Shown: piece by piece, positions 8,045 through 16,756 of the stretch
Layout: every line of letters starts with the position of its first letter
How positions within the stretch are numbered: position 1 is the stretch's first letter
Source: UBA2357 sp046295975
GTDB taxonomy: Bacteria > Pseudomonadota > Gammaproteobacteria > Burkholderiales > Rhodocyclaceae
DNA length: 64,000 nucleotides
Reading direction: 5' to 3'
Assembly: GCA_046295975.1 (NCBI GenBank)
Contig: JBKBMG010000026.1
Location: forward strand, 1 to 64,000
Notes under the pieces: model-generated
The model's input: only the letters and a program-made list of their open reading frames with translations
Told to the model about the DNA's origin: nothing
The model's database searches: none
Made by a program: the position numbers and the translations under genes

Positions 8045-9601
8045 ATGGCTGCCGACAACACCGGAATCGACTACTGGACCCAGCACCTCGCCGAGGTGCA
8101 ATTGCCTTTGCTCAGCGATGCGGCGTCGCTGGAGGCGATGCTCGATCCCGGGGTGTCGCCGCAGGCGCTGGCGCGCATGCTCAGGGCCGATCTGCCCTTG
8201 GCGCTCGATGCCTTGTTGATTGCGGCACGTCTGCCCAGTGTGGGCGGGGAGCCGCAAGGTCTGGTGCAGGCTATCGGTCTGCTCGGGGTGGTCCGTACCC
8301 AGAACCTGGTGCGCGCACGCATGGATCGCTTGCTCGAACCCGCCAGGCCGGCCCACCGGGGGTTCTTGCAGGCCTTGTCGGTGAGTCGTTTCGCCGCCTT
8401 GCTGGTCGAGCGCTGGGAGGGCGCGCGCCAGCCGGGGGGAGGTGAAGCCTTGTTCTGGACCACGCTGGCGCTGGGTGCGGTGCGCTGTCGCCTGCCCTTG
8501 CTGGCGCCGCGTGCGGCGGCCGAGATCGAACAGCGCGTGCGCCGCGGGGAACGCCGCGCCCGCGCCGAGCAGGCGGTGCTCGGTTGCCACATCGCAGCGC
8601 TCGGACCGCGGTTGCTGCGGGCGCTGGGGCTGGTGCCCGACCCTGGACTGATCGATGCCTTGCGAGCCGATGGCCGGCGCGTTGCCATGGCGACCCGCGG
8701 CGCGTGGACCGGCGCTTTTCCACCAGAGCCCGACGGGCGCGGCGCGGCCGTGGCGGCCTGGCTGAAGCAGCGCCACGCTTTGTGCGCGCTCGGCCACGAG
8801 TTGGCCTGGGCGGCGTGGGACGGCTGGTACCACGGACATACCGCGACCTTGATGGCGGCGCTGTCGGCACAACTCCATTGGCCGGTGGACAAGGTGATCG
8901 CCTCGTCCCACCAGACCGCCGCGCGCGCCAGCCGCAGTTTCGTGCACGCCGGCCTGGTGGTGAGCCTGGCGGAGCAGTTGTTCTGGCCACCTCCGCCGCC
9001 CCGCAAGTTGTTGCGCGCGACGGCGCAAGGCACGCAGGGGGCAGCGCCGGGGCGGGCTGCAACATCGCCACCCGCCGCGGTGGAACGCGTCGATGCCGTG
9101 CGGCTGCAGCGCTTCCGAGACGATTGCGCCTTCGGCCGCTTTCGCGACAGCCGGGCACTGCTGGCGACGACGATGGGCGTCTTGAAAGACGGTCTGGGGC
9201 TGCCGCGGGCGCTGTTGTTCCTCAAACTGGTGCGCACCGATGTGTTGCGCTGCCAGATCGTGCACGGCGTGCCGGGTGCGCCCGAGCCCGCCAAGCTGGA
9301 GACGCCCAGCGAGGGGGAGGATTTGCTCGCGCGCCTGTTCCGCCACGCCGGGGCGCTGCACGTTGATGCCCGGCGGCTGGCGGTCGCCCGGCAGCAGATG
9401 CCCGAGTGCGTCCGGCCGTTGCTGCCGGGGGGCGGGCTGTTGCTTGCCTGTGTGAAGGTGGGGGGGCGCCCGGTGGGCGTGTTGTGGGCCGACGCGGGTG
9501 ATGGGCCTACCCCTGACGAGGTGCAGTACGCCGCCTTTCGCCAGCTTGTGGACGACTTCGGCGAGGCCTTTGGCCGGCTTGCCCGCAGTGGCGCACGCTG
9601 A
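8045..9601 (+). CDS. HDOD-domain protein
   Basis: 518 residues, no signal or transmembrane segment. The N-terminal half has the helical pattern of HDOD domains, including LVQAIGLLGVVRTQNLV, which matches the conserved 'AI..LG...l..l' helix. HDOD proteins lack the HD metal site and act as signalling or scaffold proteins. The region after residue ~350 (GVLKDGLGLPRALLFLKLV onward) looks like a separate alpha/beta, perhaps GAF-like, domain. The ATG at 8045 (MAADNTGIDYW) begins the well-conserved part; upstream codons in this frame look non-coding. A strong hairpin follows the stop codon, so this transcript probably ends before the nitrate cluster. Confidence 0.68.
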   Translation: MAADNTGIDYWTQHLAEVQLPLLSDAASLEAMLDPGVSPQALARMLRADLPLALDALLIAARLPSVGGEPQGLVQAIGLLGVVRTQNLVRARMDRLLEPARPAHRGFLQALSVSRFAALLVERWEGARQPGGGEALFWTTLALGAVRCRLPLLAPRAAAEIEQRVRRGERRARAEQAVLGCHIAALGPRLLRALGLVPDPGLIDALRADGRRVAMATRGAWTGAFPPEPDGRGAAVAAWLKQRHALCALGHELAWAAWDGWYHGHTATLMAALSAQLHWPVDKVIASSHQTAARASRSFVHAGLVVSLAEQLFWPPPPPRKLLRATAQGTQGAAPGRAATSPPAAVERVDAVRLQRFRDDCAFGRFRDSRALLATTMGVLKDGLGLPRALLFLKLVRTDVLRCQIVHGVPGAPEPAKLETPSEGEDLLARLFRHAGALHVDARRLAVARQQMPECVRPLLPGGGLLLACVKVGGRPVGVLWADAGDGPTPDEVQYAAFRQLVDDFGEAFGRLARSGAR

Positions 9602-9603
9602 GC

Positions 9604-9637
9604 GGGGGCGCCCGGTACGGTGCCGATGGGCGCCCCC
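9604..9637 (+). terminator. Hairpin after the HDOD gene
   Basis: A perfect 10-bp GC-only stem, GGGGGCGCCC (9604-9613) with GGGCGCCCCC (9628-9637), and a 14-nt loop, starting 2 nt after the stop codon. It lacks a U-tract, so it may act as a weak terminator or an mRNA end-protecting hairpin. Confidence 0.55.
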
Positions 9638-9767
9638 TGATTGTGCGCTGCCCCGGCGTGCTGCACTGCAATAGGGCGGGTTCGATGCCAGCACGGTCGT
9701 CCTCCGGCGTCCGTCGTAAGCTCGCAAAACCATGACAGACAAGCCTTTCGGCCACATTTCGATGATC

Positions 9768-9783
9768 TGGCACGGCTTCTGCT
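9768..9783 (+). promoter_or_regulatory. Sigma-54 type promoter of the nitrate cluster
   Basis: TGGCACGGCTTCTGCT matches the -24/-12 consensus: GG at 9769-9770 and GC at 9781-9782 with exactly 10 bases between. The start of transcription would fall near 9793-9795, about 11 nt before the first leader hairpin. Nitrogen-regulated nas promoters of enteric bacteria use sigma-54 with NtrC. I found no convincing NtrC palindrome upstream by eye. Confidence 0.75.
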
Positions 9784-9804
9784 AAACAAGCCCAGGAAGT
9801 CGGG

Positions 9805-9857
9805 TTCGTCCAACGGCGGGCGGATTCGAACGAAGAAACGGGCAACGGCGTCCATTT
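9805..9857 (+). promoter_or_regulatory. Two-hexaloop ANTAR target RNA (antiterminator) in the nrtA leader
   Basis: Hairpin P1 pairs 9805-9811 with 9818-9824 around loop AACGGC (9812-9817). Hairpin P2 pairs 9840-9843 with 9850-9853 around a second AACGGC loop (9844-9849), and can extend by AAA/TTT (9836-9838 with 9855-9857) across one C-A mismatch. Both hexaloops carry A at position 1 and G at position 4, the signature of ANTAR-protein binding sites. P2 uses the 5' arm of the following terminator, so P2 and the terminator cannot form together. Nitrate-bound NasR-like protein (1108-2403) is expected to stabilise P1-P2 and allow read-through into the transporter genes. Confidence 0.82.
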
Positions 9858-9911
9858 CCAACGCGCAAGACGCAGGTCTGCGCGTGTGGAAATGGGCGCC
9901 GTTTTGTTTTT
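9844..9911 (+). terminator. Leader attenuator (intrinsic terminator) before nrtA
   Basis: The 5' arm 9844-9860 pairs with 9887-9903 over 17 bp with a single G-T wobble. The stem continues through ACGCGC/GCGCGT (9861-9866 with 9880-9885) to a small apical stem-loop, with G9886 bulged. A T-rich run, TTTTGTTTTT, covers 9902-9911. This is the strongest intrinsic terminator I saw in the window. It lies between the sigma-54 promoter and the first gene, so it must be overcome for expression. Confidence 0.9.
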
Positions 9912-9936
9912 GTGGTTCCAGTTCAGGGGGTCGATG

Positions 9937-11199
9937 ATGGACAAGAAAGCACGTAGCACTTCGGAGCTGTCCCGCCGCGGATTCGTCAAGGCGGCGGCGG
10001 CCATGGGCGGTGCGGCCATGCTGGGTGGCCTGCTGTCGGGCGGGGTGTGGGCAGCGGGTTCGGACGCCCCGGAGAAGAAGGAAATCCGCGTCGGCTTCAT
10101 TCCGCTCACCGACTGTGCGTCGGTGGTGATGGCGGCGGTCAAGGGCTTCGATGCCAAGTACGGTATCAAGATCGTGCCGAGCAAGGAGGCGAGCTGGGCC
10201 GCAGTGCGCGACAAGCTGGTGAACGGTGAGCTCGATGCGGCCCACGTGCTCTACGGCCTGGTGTACGGCGTGCATATGGGGGTGGGCGGGCCCAAGACGG
10301 ACATGGCCATGCTCATGAGCCTGAACAACAACGGTCAGGCCATCTCCCTGGGCAATGGCATGCGCGAGGCCGGTGCCACCGACGGTGCGTCGCTGAAGAA
10401 AGTGGTGGCCGCCAGCGCACCGGGCACCTACACCTTCGCCCAGACCTTCCCCACCGGTACCCACGCGATGTGGCTGTACTACTGGCTGGCGGCCAACGAC
10501 ATCCATCCCTTCCAGGACGTGAAGGCCATCGTCGTGCCGCCGCCGCAGATGGTCGCCAACATGCGTGTGGGCAACATGCACGGTTTCTGCGTGGGCGAGC
10601 CCTGGAACCAGCGCGCCATCATCGACAAGATCGGCTTTACCGCGGTAACCACCCAGGACATCTGGACCGATCACCCCGAGAAGATCCTTGGTACCACCGG
10701 CGAGTGGGTGGCCAAACACCCCAACTCGGCACGTGCGCTGACCGCGGCGGTGCTGGAGGCCTCCCGCTGGATCGATGCCTCGGAGGCCAACCGCAAGGAG
10801 ACGGCCAAGGTGATTGCCGCGCGCTCGTATGTGAACACCGATGTCGACGTGATCGAAGGGCGCATTCTCGGCCACTACGAGGATGGCGCCGGGAAGACCT
10901 GGAACGACGCCAACAGCATGAAGTTCTTCAACGACGGCAAGGTGAACTTCCCCTACCTGTCTGACGGCATGTGGTTCCTGACCCAGCACCGGCGCTGGGG
11001 CCTGCTCGACGCCGAGCCGGACTACCTGGGGGTGGCCAAGGCGATCAACCGCATCGACATCTACCGCCAGGCGGCCGAGGCGGTGGGCGGGGTGTCGCTG
11101 CCCGACGGCGACCTGCGCAGCAGCACGCTGATCGACGGCGTGGTATGGGACGGCAGCGACCCGGCGGCATATGCAGCCGGTTTCAAGGTCAAGGCCTGA
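9937..11199 (+). CDS. nrtA: Nitrate ABC transporter substrate-binding protein
   Basis: 420 residues of the NrtA/CmpA/NasF family, which captures nitrate (or nitrite) in the periplasm. The N-terminus has a twin-arginine signal (SRRGFVKAAAAMGG) ending near VWAAGS. The mature part has the family opening IRVGFIPLTDCASVVMAAV and NMHGFCVGEPWNQRAI in the binding cleft. Either ATG (9934 or 9937) fits; the second has better spacing to AGGGGG at 9925-9930. It is the first gene behind the attenuated leader, and nrtB follows after 25 nt. Confidence 0.93.
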   Translation: MDKKARSTSELSRRGFVKAAAAMGGAAMLGGLLSGGVWAAGSDAPEKKEIRVGFIPLTDCASVVMAAVKGFDAKYGIKIVPSKEASWAAVRDKLVNGELDAAHVLYGLVYGVHMGVGGPKTDMAMLMSLNNNGQAISLGNGMREAGATDGASLKKVVAASAPGTYTFAQTFPTGTHAMWLYYWLAANDIHPFQDVKAIVVPPPQMVANMRVGNMHGFCVGEPWNQRAIIDKIGFTAVTTQDIWTDHPEKILGTTGEWVAKHPNSARALTAAVLEASRWIDASEANRKETAKVIAARSYVNTDVDVIEGRILGHYEDGAGKTWNDANSMKFFNDGKVNFPYLSDGMWFLTQHRRWGLLDAEPDYLGVAKAINRIDIYRQAAEAVGGVSLPDGDLRSSTLIDGVVWDGSDPAAYAAGFKVKA

Positions 11200-11224
11200 C
11201 GGCCGGCGCGCGGAGGACACGAGC

Positions 11225-12178
11225 ATGAACGCAGCAAGCATGAACGAGGCGGTGGGCGATGGCGTGAGCGTCGCCGGAGAACCGTTGGTGCGCACGGCGA
11301 CATCACGGCATGGCCGCTACGCGCCCGAGACGCCCAAGCCCAGCGCTGTGCCGGTCGCCGCCGGTGCCACCCCGCCAGCGGCATGGTCGACACGGCTGGG
11401 CGGCGTCGCGGCGGCGGCCGGGCGGGCCATGCTGCCCCCGGCCATTGGCCTGGTATTGCTGCTGGCGGTGTGGCAACTCGCGACCATGAACGGTGGCGGC
11501 ATTCCCACCCCGGGGCAGACCTGGCAGGCGGCGGTGGTGTTGTTCGCCGATCCCTTCTACGTCGATGGCCCCAACGACCAGGGCATTGGCTGGAACGTGC
11601 TGGCCTCGCTGCAGCGGGTCGGCATCGGCTTCGGTATTGCGGCTTTGGTCGGGATTCCCGCCGGCTTCATGCTGGGGCGCTTTGCGCTGCTGTCGAAGAT
11701 GCTCAATCCCATCATCAGCCTGCTGCGCCCGGTGTCGCCGCTGGCCTGGCTACCGATCGGGCTGCTGGTGTTCCAGCGCGCCGATCCGGCGGCGATCTGG
11801 ACCATCTTCATCTGCTCGATCTGGCCGATGATCCTCAACACCGCCCAGGGCGTGACGCGTGTGCCGCAGGACTATCTCAACGTCGCACGGGTGCTGCAGC
11901 TGTCCGAGTGGAAGGTGTTCACCAAGATCCTGTTCCCGGCGGTGCTGCCCTACATGCTGACCGGCATCCGGTTGTCCATCGGCACCGCGTGGCTGGTGAT
12001 CGTCGCGGCGGAAATGCTCACCGGCGGCGTCGGCATCGGCTTCTGGGTGTGGGACGAGTGGAACAACCTCAAGGTCGAGCACATCATCATTGCGATCTTC
12101 GTCATCGGCATCGTCGGTCTGATCCTGGAGCAGACGCTGATGCTGGTGGCCAGGCGCTTTACCTACGAAAGCCGCTGA
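11225..12178 (+). CDS. nrtB: Nitrate ABC transporter permease
   Basis: 317 residues. A ~55-residue polar N-terminal extension precedes the first membrane helix (AMLPPAIGLVLLLAVWQLA). The binding-protein-dependent transport core has about six helices, and the EAA-type loop appears as ARVLQLSEWKVFTKILFPAV. It forms the inner-membrane channel with NrtA and the ATPase. ATG at 11225 is preceded by GGAGGA with 7-nt spacing. It is co-directional with, and 14 nt from, the ATPase gene. Confidence 0.92.
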   Translation: MNAASMNEAVGDGVSVAGEPLVRTATSRHGRYAPETPKPSAVPVAAGATPPAAWSTRLGGVAAAAGRAMLPPAIGLVLLLAVWQLATMNGGGIPTPGQTWQAAVVLFADPFYVDGPNDQGIGWNVLASLQRVGIGFGIAALVGIPAGFMLGRFALLSKMLNPIISLLRPVSPLAWLPIGLLVFQRADPAAIWTIFICSIWPMILNTAQGVTRVPQDYLNVARVLQLSEWKVFTKILFPAVLPYMLTGIRLSIGTAWLVIVAAEMLTGGVGIGFWVWDEWNNLKVEHIIIAIFVIGIVGLILEQTLMLVARRFTYESR

Positions 12179-12192
12179 GGGAGGGCGCCATC

Positions 12193-12984
12193 ATGAAGAA
12201 GATCGTGCAAATCCAGAACGTACAGCAGTCGTTCGACACCAAGACCGGCACCTTCGTCGCGTTGCGCGACGTCAGCCTGGACATTGTCGAGGGCGAGAGC
12301 GTGAGCCTGATCGGCCACTCGGGCTGCGGCAAATCCACGCTGCTCAATCTCATCGCCGGGCTGACCACGCCGACCTCCGGCGTGCTGTTGTGCGATGGCC
12401 GGGAGATTACCGGGCCGGGACCGGAACGGGCGGTGGTGTTTCAGAACCACTCGCTGCTGCCGTGGCTGACCTGCTTCGACAACGTGTACCTGGCCGTGGA
12501 GCGGGTGTTCGGCGGCCGCGAGCCCAAGGCGCGACTCAAGGAGCGCACCCGCGAGGCGCTCGCGTTGGTCGGCTTGACCCATGCGGAACTCAAGCACCCT
12601 CACGAGATTTCGGGTGGCATGAAGCAGCGCGTCGGCATTGCGCGGGCCTTGTCGATGCAACCGCGCATCCTGCTGATGGACGAGCCCTTCGGCGCGCTCG
12701 ATGCGCTCACCCGCGCCAACCTGCAGGATGAGTTGATGAAGATCCTCGCCGCCACCGGCGCGACCATGGTGATGGTGACCCACGATGTGGACGAGGCGGT
12801 GCTGTTGTCCGACCGGGTGGTGATGCTGACCAACGGCCCGGCCGCGACGATCGGCGAGATCCTGGAAGTGAAGCTCGATCGTCCGCGCGACCGCCTCGCC
12901 CTGGCCCATGACGCCCAGTTCGGCGATTGCCGTGCGGCGATCATGGAATTCCTCTACCAGAAGCAACTGCGCGTGGCTGCCTAG
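12193..12984 (+). CDS. nrtD: Nitrate ABC transporter ATP-binding protein
   Basis: 263 residues, a single nucleotide-binding domain that powers nitrate import. Walker A is GHSGCGKST, the Q-loop follows in VVFQNHSLLPWL, the signature is SGGMKQRVGIARAL, Walker B is ILLMDEPFGALD and the switch is THDVDEAV. It is most like the NrtD/SsuB type. It lacks the C-terminal substrate-binding-like domain of cyanobacterial NrtC, so it must act as a homodimer. The ribosome-binding site GAGGGAGG ends about 8 nt before the ATG. Confidence 0.92.
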   Translation: MKKIVQIQNVQQSFDTKTGTFVALRDVSLDIVEGESVSLIGHSGCGKSTLLNLIAGLTTPTSGVLLCDGREITGPGPERAVVFQNHSLLPWLTCFDNVYLAVERVFGGREPKARLKERTREALALVGLTHAELKHPHEISGGMKQRVGIARALSMQPRILLMDEPFGALDALTRANLQDELMKILAATGATMVMVTHDVDEAVLLSDRVVMLTNGPAATIGEILEVKLDRPRDRLALAHDAQFGDCRAAIMEFLYQKQLRVAA

Positions 12985-12998
12985 CACCGGAGACGACA

Positions 12999-13751
12999 AT
13001 GCCCAGCGTATATCTCATCGGCGCCGGACCGGGCGCCGCGGACCTCCTCACCCTGCGCGCGGCCCGTCTGCTGCGCGAAGAGGCCGAGATCGTGCTCGCC
13101 GACGACCTGGTGAGCGACGACGTGCTCGCGCTCGCCCGCCCGCAGGCGCGGGTGCTGCGGGTCGGCAAGCGCGGCGGCCGCGCCTCCACCCCGCAGGGTT
13201 TCATCCACCGCCTGATGGTGCGCTATGCGCGCCAGGGCAAGGTGGTGCTGCGGCTCAAGGGCGGCGACCCGTTCGTGTTCGGGCGCGGTGGCGAGGAAGT
13301 CCAGGCACTGGCAGCGGCGGGCATAGACGCCGAGGTGGTGCCGGGACTCACCGCTGGCCTCTGTGTGCCGGCTGCGGTGGGCATTCCAGTGACACACCGC
13401 GCCCATACCCACGGCGTGACGCTGATCACCGGCACCACCGGTAACGGCGACGAGCCCGACTGGGCGGCGCTGGCCCGCAGCGGCACCACGCTGGTGATCT
13501 ACATGGGCATGTCGCGTCTGCTCAACATCGTCGCACGCCTGATCGCGGCCGGCCTGCCGCCCGACACCCCGGCCGCGGCGATCGCCTCCGGCTGCCTCCC
13601 GAACCAGCGCCATGTGGCGACCCGGCTGGCCGAACTGCCAGCACGGGTGGCGGCCGAGGGGCTGGGGTCGCCGGCGATCATCGTCGTCGGCGAAGTCGCC
13701 GCCTTCGCGCAAACCCTGGTGCTGCCCGAAGCGGTGGCCCACGCCGCCTGA
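12999..13751 (+). CDS. cobA: Uroporphyrinogen-III C-methyltransferase
   Basis: 250 residues, the single-domain SUMT type. It transfers two methyl groups from S-adenosylmethionine to uroporphyrinogen III, giving precorrin-2 for siroheme. Seen: VYLIGAGPGAADLLTLRAAR at the N-terminus, RLKGGDPFVFGRGGEE, and VVPGLTAGLCVPA followed by GIPVTHR. It lacks the CysG dehydrogenase/chelatase part, so other enzymes must finish siroheme. Its place between transporter genes and nirB fits supply of siroheme for nitrite reductase. ATG at 12999 follows CGGAGA. Confidence 0.93.
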   Translation: MPSVYLIGAGPGAADLLTLRAARLLREEAEIVLADDLVSDDVLALARPQARVLRVGKRGGRASTPQGFIHRLMVRYARQGKVVLRLKGGDPFVFGRGGEEVQALAAAGIDAEVVPGLTAGLCVPAAVGIPVTHRAHTHGVTLITGTTGNGDEPDWAALARSGTTLVIYMGMSRLLNIVARLIAAGLPPDTPAAAIASGCLPNQRHVATRLAELPARVAAEGLGSPAIIVVGEVAAFAQTLVLPEAVAHAA

Positions 13752-13783
13752 GCGCGGACCGAAACACCTTGCAGGAGAACACC

Positions 13784-16261
13784 ATGAGAAAAATCAAACT
13801 CGTCCTCGTCGGCAACGGCATGGCCGGGATCCGCAGCATCGAGGAGTTGCTCAAGCTCGCACCGGACATGTACGACATCACCGTGTTCGGCGCCGAGCCC
13901 CATGGCAATTACAACCGCATTCTGCTTTCGCCGGTGCTGGCCGGCGAGATGACGCTGCCCGAGATCATGCTCAACGATCTCGACTGGTACCGTGACAACG
14001 GCATCACCCTGCACGCCGGCAAGGCCGTGACCAAGATCGACCGGGTGCGCCGCAAGGTGATTGCCGAGGGCGCTGACGGCGAGGTGATCGAGGCCGACTA
14101 CGACCGCTTGCTGCTCGCCACCGGCTCCACGCCCTTCATTCCGCCGATTCCCGGCAAGGACTTGCCAGGCGTGCTCGGCTACCGCGACATTTCCGACACC
14201 GAGGCGATGATCGCCGCCGCCGGCCAGTATCGCCATGCAGTGGTCATTGGCGCCGGTCTGCTCGGACTGGAGGCGGCCAACGGGCTGATGCTGCGCGGCA
14301 TGGACGTGACCGTGGTGCACATCGGCGAATGGATCATGGAGCGCCAGCTCGACCGCGCCGCGGCCGACATGCTGCAGGCCTCGCTGGAGGCCAAGGGGAT
14401 GAAGTTCCTGCTCGCCAAGCAGACCGAGGCGCTGCTTGGCGGCGGAGCCGATGCGGGTGGCCGGGTAGCCGCGGTGCGCTTCAAGGACGGCATGCAGATC
14501 CCTGCCGACCTGGTGGTGGTGGCCGCCGGCATCCGCCCCAGCTATGCGCTGGCCGAGGCGGCCGGGCTGTACTGCGGCAGCGGCCGGGTGCGCGGCATCC
14601 ACGTGTCCGACACGATGCAGACGGTGACCGACCCGCGCATCTATGCGGTCGGCGAGTGCGTCGCCCACCGTGGTGTCACCTATGGGCTGGTCGCGCCCTT
14701 GTTCGAGCAGGGCAAGGTCTGCGCCAACCACCTCGCCAACTTCGGCATTGGCCGCTACGAGGGGTCGGTGACCTCGACCAAGCTCAAGGTCACCGGCATC
14801 GACGTGTTCTCCGCCGGCGATTTCACGGGCGGCGCGGACACCGAGGAAATCGTGCTGCACGACAAGCAGGGCGGGGTGTACAAGCGCCTGGTGATCCGCA
14901 ACAACCGTATCGTCGGCTCGGTGCTCTACGGCGACACCGCCGACGGCGCCTGGTACTTCCAGTTGATGCGAGACCAGCAGGACATCCACGAGATCCGCGA
15001 CCACTTGATGTTCGGCCAGAATCACCTCGGCGACACCGGTCACAAGGGCGAGAACCGCGCCGCCAGCATGCCCGACACCGCCGAGGTATGCGGCTGCAAC
15101 GGCGTGTGCAAGGGTACGATCGTGAAAGCGATCAAGGAAAAGGGCTTGTTCACCCTGGACGAGGTGAAGAAGCACACCAAGGCCGCATCCTCCTGCGGCT
15201 CATGTACCGGGCTGGTCGAGCAGATCCTGGCGTCCACCGTGGGCGGTGCCTACCAGGCGGTGAGCGCACACGACAAAGCGGTGTGCGGGTGTACCGACTT
15301 GTCGCACGGCGAGGTGCGCAAGGCCATCCGCGAGCACAAGCTGCTGACCATTCCCGATGCCATCGCCTTCATGGGCTGGAAGACGCCCAACGGCTGCGCC
15401 ACCTGCCGTCCGGCGCTCAACTACTACCTGATCTCCACCTGGCCGCACGAGGCTCAGGACGATCCGCAAAGCCGCTTCATCAACGAGCGCGCCCACGCCA
15501 ACATCCAGAAGGACGGCACCTACTCGGTGGTGCCGCGCATGCTAGGCGGGCTGACCACACCGGACGAGCTGCGCCGCATTGCCGACGTGGCCGACAAATA
15601 CGCGATCCCGACGGTGAAGGTGACCGGCGGCCAGCGCATCGACCTGCTGGGGGTCAAGCGCGAGGACTTGCCGCTGGTGTGGAAGGATCTGGGCATGACC
15701 TCGGGCCACGCCTACGGCAAGAGCATCCGCACGGTGAAGACCTGCGTTGGCGCCGAACACTGCCGCTTCGGCACCCAGCGTTCGATGGCCATGGGGGTGG
15801 ATCTGGAGCGCATGCTGTTCGGCATGTGGAGCCCGCACAAGGTCAAGCTGGCGGTGTCCGGCTGCCCGCGCAACTGCGCCGAGTCCGGCATCAAGGACGT
15901 TGGTGTGATCGGCGTTGATTCTGGCTGGGAACTCTATGTAGCCGGCAATGGCGGGATCAAGACCGAGGTGGCGCAATTCCTGTGCAAGGTGGCCTCCAGC
16001 GAGGAAGTGATGGAGTACTCGGCGGCGTTTTTGCAGCTATACCGGGAGGAGGGCTACTACCTGGAGCGTACCGTCCATTACGTGCACCGCGTCGGCCTGG
16101 AGCATGTGAAGAAGCGCGTGGTGGAAGACGCCGACAATCGCAAGGCCTTGTACCAGCGCCTGCTGTTCGCGGTGCAGGACTACAAGGACCCGTGGGCCGC
16201 GCGCGCCGACGATGCGCCCGCCGGCACACTGCGGCGACAGTTCGAGACCCTGGAGGCATGA
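13784..16261 (+). CDS. nirB: Assimilatory nitrite reductase [NAD(P)H], large subunit
   Basis: About 825 residues, the usual length. It reduces nitrite to ammonium in the cytoplasm with six electrons from NAD(P)H. Order: FAD/NAD(P)H Rossmann domains (LVLVGNGMAGIRS; AVVIGAGLLGLEAANG), two BFD-like [2Fe-2S] segments (CGCNGVCKGTI with SSCGSCTG; CGCTDLSHGEV with NGCATCRP), a ferredoxin-like half domain, and the siroheme-[4Fe-4S] ligands TCVGAEHCRFGTQ and SGCPRNCAES. ATG at 13784 follows CAGGAG at 7 nt. The stop overlaps the nirD start. Confidence 0.96.
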   Translation: MRKIKLVLVGNGMAGIRSIEELLKLAPDMYDITVFGAEPHGNYNRILLSPVLAGEMTLPEIMLNDLDWYRDNGITLHAGKAVTKIDRVRRKVIAEGADGEVIEADYDRLLLATGSTPFIPPIPGKDLPGVLGYRDISDTEAMIAAAGQYRHAVVIGAGLLGLEAANGLMLRGMDVTVVHIGEWIMERQLDRAAADMLQASLEAKGMKFLLAKQTEALLGGGADAGGRVAAVRFKDGMQIPADLVVVAAGIRPSYALAEAAGLYCGSGRVRGIHVSDTMQTVTDPRIYAVGECVAHRGVTYGLVAPLFEQGKVCANHLANFGIGRYEGSVTSTKLKVTGIDVFSAGDFTGGADTEEIVLHDKQGGVYKRLVIRNNRIVGSVLYGDTADGAWYFQLMRDQQDIHEIRDHLMFGQNHLGDTGHKGENRAASMPDTAEVCGCNGVCKGTIVKAIKEKGLFTLDEVKKHTKAASSCGSCTGLVEQILASTVGGAYQAVSAHDKAVCGCTDLSHGEVRKAIREHKLLTIPDAIAFMGWKTPNGCATCRPALNYYLISTWPHEAQDDPQSRFINERAHANIQKDGTYSVVPRMLGGLTTPDELRRIADVADKYAIPTVKVTGGQRIDLLGVKREDLPLVWKDLGMTSGHAYGKSIRTVKTCVGAEHCRFGTQRSMAMGVDLERMLFGMWSPHKVKLAVSGCPRNCAESGIKDVGVIGVDSGWELYVAGNGGIKTEVAQFLCKVASSEEVMEYSAAFLQLYREEGYYLERTVHYVHRVGLEHVKKRVVEDADNRKALYQRLLFAVQDYKDPWAARADDAPAGTLRRQFETLEA

Positions 16262-16626
16262 TGAGCATGGAGATGAACGTCTCGACGGCGCCAACCGCGC
16301 GTGGCGCGCACGAGGAGGAGGGTGCCTGGAAGCCGGTCTGTGCGCTGCGCGAGATTCCGGTGCTGGGCGCGCGGGTGGTGGCTTCGCGCCACGGCGACAT
16401 CGCGATTTTCCGCACGGTGGATGACGAGGTCTTCGCCATCCACGACAAGTGCCCGCACAAGGGCGGGCCCTTGTCACAGGGGATCGTGCATGGCCGCGAA
16501 GTGACCTGCCCGCTGCACGGCTGGAAGCTGAAGCTTGACAGCGGCGAGGCCGTGGCGCCCGACGTCGGCTGCAGCCGGCCGTTCGCGGTACGGCTGGTCG
16601 ATGGCATGGTGGAACTGAGGGTATAG
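16261..16626 (+). CDS. nirD: Nitrite reductase small subunit, Rieske-type
   Basis: 121 residues, partner of NirB. The Rieske fold is recognised by CPHKGGPLSQG and CPLHGWKL, which together provide the C-x-H and C-x2-H ligands of a [2Fe-2S] centre, so this subunit may still bind a cluster. Three ATGs (16258, 16261, 16267) lie at the nirB stop. 16261 is chosen for its spacing to GGAGG at 16252-16256. The overlap implies translational coupling and equal stoichiometry with NirB. Confidence 0.92.
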   Translation: MSMEMNVSTAPTARGAHEEEGAWKPVCALREIPVLGARVVASRHGDIAIFRTVDDEVFAIHDKCPHKGGPLSQGIVHGREVTCPLHGWKLKLDSGEAVAPDVGCSRPFAVRLVDGMVELRV

Positions 16627-16713
16627 CCACCTGTATTGGCGAGGAGACCCGCCCGCGACCGCGCCGCTACCGGGAGGCAGGTGGCACGGGGCGAGGCGAG
16701 ACGACAACGACGA

Positions 16714-16734
16714 GCCGGCGCATGCGGCGCCGGC
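16714..16734 (+). other. Hairpin in the nirD-narK gap
   Basis: An 8-bp perfect stem GCCGGCGC (16714-16721) with GCGCCGGC (16727-16734) and a 5-nt loop, ending 22 nt before the narK start in a 130-bp gap. There is no U-tract, so it is more likely an intercistronic mRNA structure affecting narK translation or RNA processing than a terminator. Confidence 0.4.
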
Positions 16735-16756
16735 CACTACGCAAGTACGTGACGAA

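Noticed and set aside
9640..9760. NtrC enhancer site upstream of the sigma-54 promoter
   Set aside because: Short TGCAC/GTGC pieces occur but no palindrome with the expected spacing could be seen by eye.
8071..11295. 1074-codon open frame on the minus strand across the HDOD gene, the leader and nrtA
   Set aside because: It opposes two well-supported genes and the regulatory leader, and its product is low-complexity with no family pattern. High GC commonly leaves the antisense frame open.
16681..16700. Second sigma-54 promoter (TGGCACGGGGCGAGGC) before narK
   Set aside because: Spacing between the GG and GC elements is 11, not 10, and the gap lies inside a run of same-strand genes.
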